From NCBI GenBank assembly GCA_005884605.1, contig VBBE01000053.1, positions 1 through 5,150 on the forward strand: DNA of 5,150 nucleotides, read 5' to 3'. Position numbers and translations under genes: made by a program. The notes beneath the pieces are model-generated. The model was not told the DNA's origin. It saw only the letters and a program-made list of their open reading frames with translations, and did no database searches. Numbering within the stretch: the stretch's first letter is position 1; each line of letters opens with the position of its first letter. This stretch comes from Candidatus Bathyarchaeota archaeon. Its GTDB lineage: Archaea; Thermoproteota; Bathyarchaeia; 40CM-2-53-6. This document shows positions 4,034-5,150 of the stretch, piece by piece.

Positions 4034-5149
4034 CTACTTTTCAGCGAACTCGTTAGCGAGGCTTGGTTGCGGCGTCTCCGCTTCGACCGCCTTGGCGAGC
4101 ATCGGCCCCAGAGTCATTGACGGCGCGCTGACTGCCCCGACTCTAATCCGCCGATAGGCGCGGAATCCATCGTATGACAATACAATGCCTAGAATTGCCA
4201 GTATGACAGCGATTCCCCCCGCAACCGCGTTTCCGTAAATCTTCAATGGTGTGCTCGTCGTCATAGCAATGTCTAGCGTGGCATAGGCAGTATAGCCTAG
4301 CGCAACGATGGTTGTGCCTAGCATGAATACTGCCGGTATGCCTGTCAACAATGTTGTCCTTCGAATCTTTGCGAGCCATAGTGTCGTGACGAGGAGTGTT
4401 ACACCGGCAAGGAGTTGGTTGGAACCACCAAACAGGGTCCAGATGAAACCCCAAGGAGCGCTGAACCTCGTGCTCGTAAGCAAGAATGTGATTATAGACA
4501 CGATAATCGAAGTGACGTAGATATTCTTGAGAAAACGCCGTCCAACCATCTCTGAGATAGCTAGCCGCGCAAACCGGAGGGCCAGCTGGGTCAGCGTGAG
4601 CCCTAGTATCAGAACCATAAGAGCCATGATCGCGATCGATGCGGCTGATGGGATTAGCAGGTTGCTAAGATACTTGGCTCCACCAATCACATAGAGCGAT
4701 AGAGCACCACCTTTAGTTGACGTAAGGGCCCCAACCGCCACCACTGATGTCAGCCCCAGAATCCCCTCAAGCAGCATCCCACCCCCACCAACGAAGTGAG
4801 CGTCCGCCTCATTGTCCAACTGCTTGGATGAAAGAGACGAACCAATCAAGCCATGCCAACCCGAGCACGCACCGCAGGCTATGGTGACAAAGAGAAGAGG
4901 CCATAGAGGAAAAGATATCGTACTGATCAGCCCGGACCCGGCGCCTATCGAGACGGGCGCGAACCAGTTGGTGAAGAGAGGCTGAGCAAAAGTCTGAGGC
5001 GCAACGAACGAGCTTCCTATGATTGCCGCGATAACGAAGTAGGCCACGTAGAATCCCAGATAGTTTATCGGCATGGCAAAACTCCAGAGCGGCAAGACCG
5101 CTCCGAGAAAACTGAATCCTAGCATGGAGATCAAGAGGATATCTTCCTG
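4034..5149 (-). CDS. cstA: CstA-family transporter, C-terminal part (5' end outside window)
   Basis: The frame is open to the right edge, giving the last 371 residues; the TTG at 5134 is an internal Leu codon, not the start. Family hallmarks are CGACSGWHGLIGSSLSSKQL followed by DNEADAHFVGGGGMLLEG (E. coli CstA has the similar CGAxSGFHALI...), and LFGGSNQLLAGVTLL, matching the WxLFGxxNQLLA segment of the C-terminal CstA domain. About nine hydrophobic segments are visible, ending in a 40-residue cytoplasmic tail (AYRRIRVG...EFAEK). Complete relatives are roughly 550-700 residues, so about a third or more is missing. Bacterial CstA and BtsT take up pyruvate and have been linked to peptide use under carbon starvation; the archaeal substrate is not known and pyruvate is an inference. 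A small membrane-protein gene follows 39 bases downstream. Confidence 0.93.
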   Translation of the reverse strand, partial: QEDILLISMLGFSFLGAVLPLWSFAMPINYLGFYVAYFVIAAIIGSSFVAPQTFAQPLFTNWFAPVSIGAGSGLISTISFPLWPLLFVTIACGACSGWHGLIGSSLSSKQLDNEADAHFVGGGGMLLEGILGLTSVVAVGALTSTKGGALSLYVIGGAKYLSNLLIPSAASIAIMALMVLILGLTLTQLALRFARLAISEMVGRRFLKNIYVTSIIVSIITFLLTSTRFSAPWGFIWTLFGGSNQLLAGVTLLVTTLWLAKIRRTTLLTGIPAVFMLGTTIVALGYTAYATLDIAMTTSTPLKIYGNAVAGGIAVILAILGIVLSYDGFRAYRRIRVGAVSAPSMTLGPMLAKAVEAETPQPSLANEFAEK

Positions 5150-5150
5150 C

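Noticed and set aside
5132..5134. TTG at 5134 as the start of the CstA gene
   Set aside because: The frame stays open to the window edge with continuing hydrophobic sequence, and the fragment lacks the N-terminal half of the CstA family, so this codon is internal.

Overview
The window looks like chromosomal DNA from an archaeon, most likely a Nitrososphaeria/Thaumarchaeota-type or nearby Thermoproteota lineage. This is inferred from several features: a membrane-anchored blue copper protein, TATA-like boxes about 25 bases before candidate starts, frequent TTG starts with weak or absent Shine-Dalgarno sites, and a partial gene at the left edge that reads like an archaeal winged-helix regulator. 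Base composition is moderate, near 50% G+C, except for one sharp G+C-rich island. No RNA gene, CRISPR array or intact mobile element was found.

Layout, left to right. Bases 1-64 probably hold the N-terminus of a minus-strand DNA-binding regulator, diverging from a plus-strand amicyanin-like cupredoxin (177-650). After a 119-base gap containing a nested inverted repeat comes a plus-strand cupin protein with a long uncharacterised N-terminal region (770-1684). The gap at 1685-2150 is not empty. Between about 1870 and 2060, G+C rises to roughly 69%, and the minus strand carries a frameshifted, truncated N-terminus (about 49 codons) of a squalene-cyclase/prenyltransferase-like hypothetical protein family. 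This is the clearest unannotated signal in the window and looks like a gene remnant, probably acquired from a high-G+C donor.

Next is a minus-strand secreted beta-rich protein (2151-2675), with its own TATA-like box, strong Shine-Dalgarno site and downstream T-tract. It diverges from a plus-strand thioredoxin-fold CxxC protein (about 2928-3353), and a perfect 9+1+9 palindrome lies between them. The CxxC gene converges on a minus-strand pair: a single-pass membrane protein of unknown function (3350-3994) and, upstream of it, the C-terminal part of a CstA-family transporter (4034 to beyond the right edge). The two convergent stop codons share one CTAG palindrome. The CstA gene and the small membrane protein are 39 bases apart and plausibly form an operon.

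No single pathway links all the genes. Supported functional units are the CstA/membrane-protein pair and two divergent intergenic regions with promoter-like elements. Copper, thiol and cupin chemistry nearby suggests redox or envelope functions, but no complete system is evident and no novel defence or biosynthetic system is claimed.
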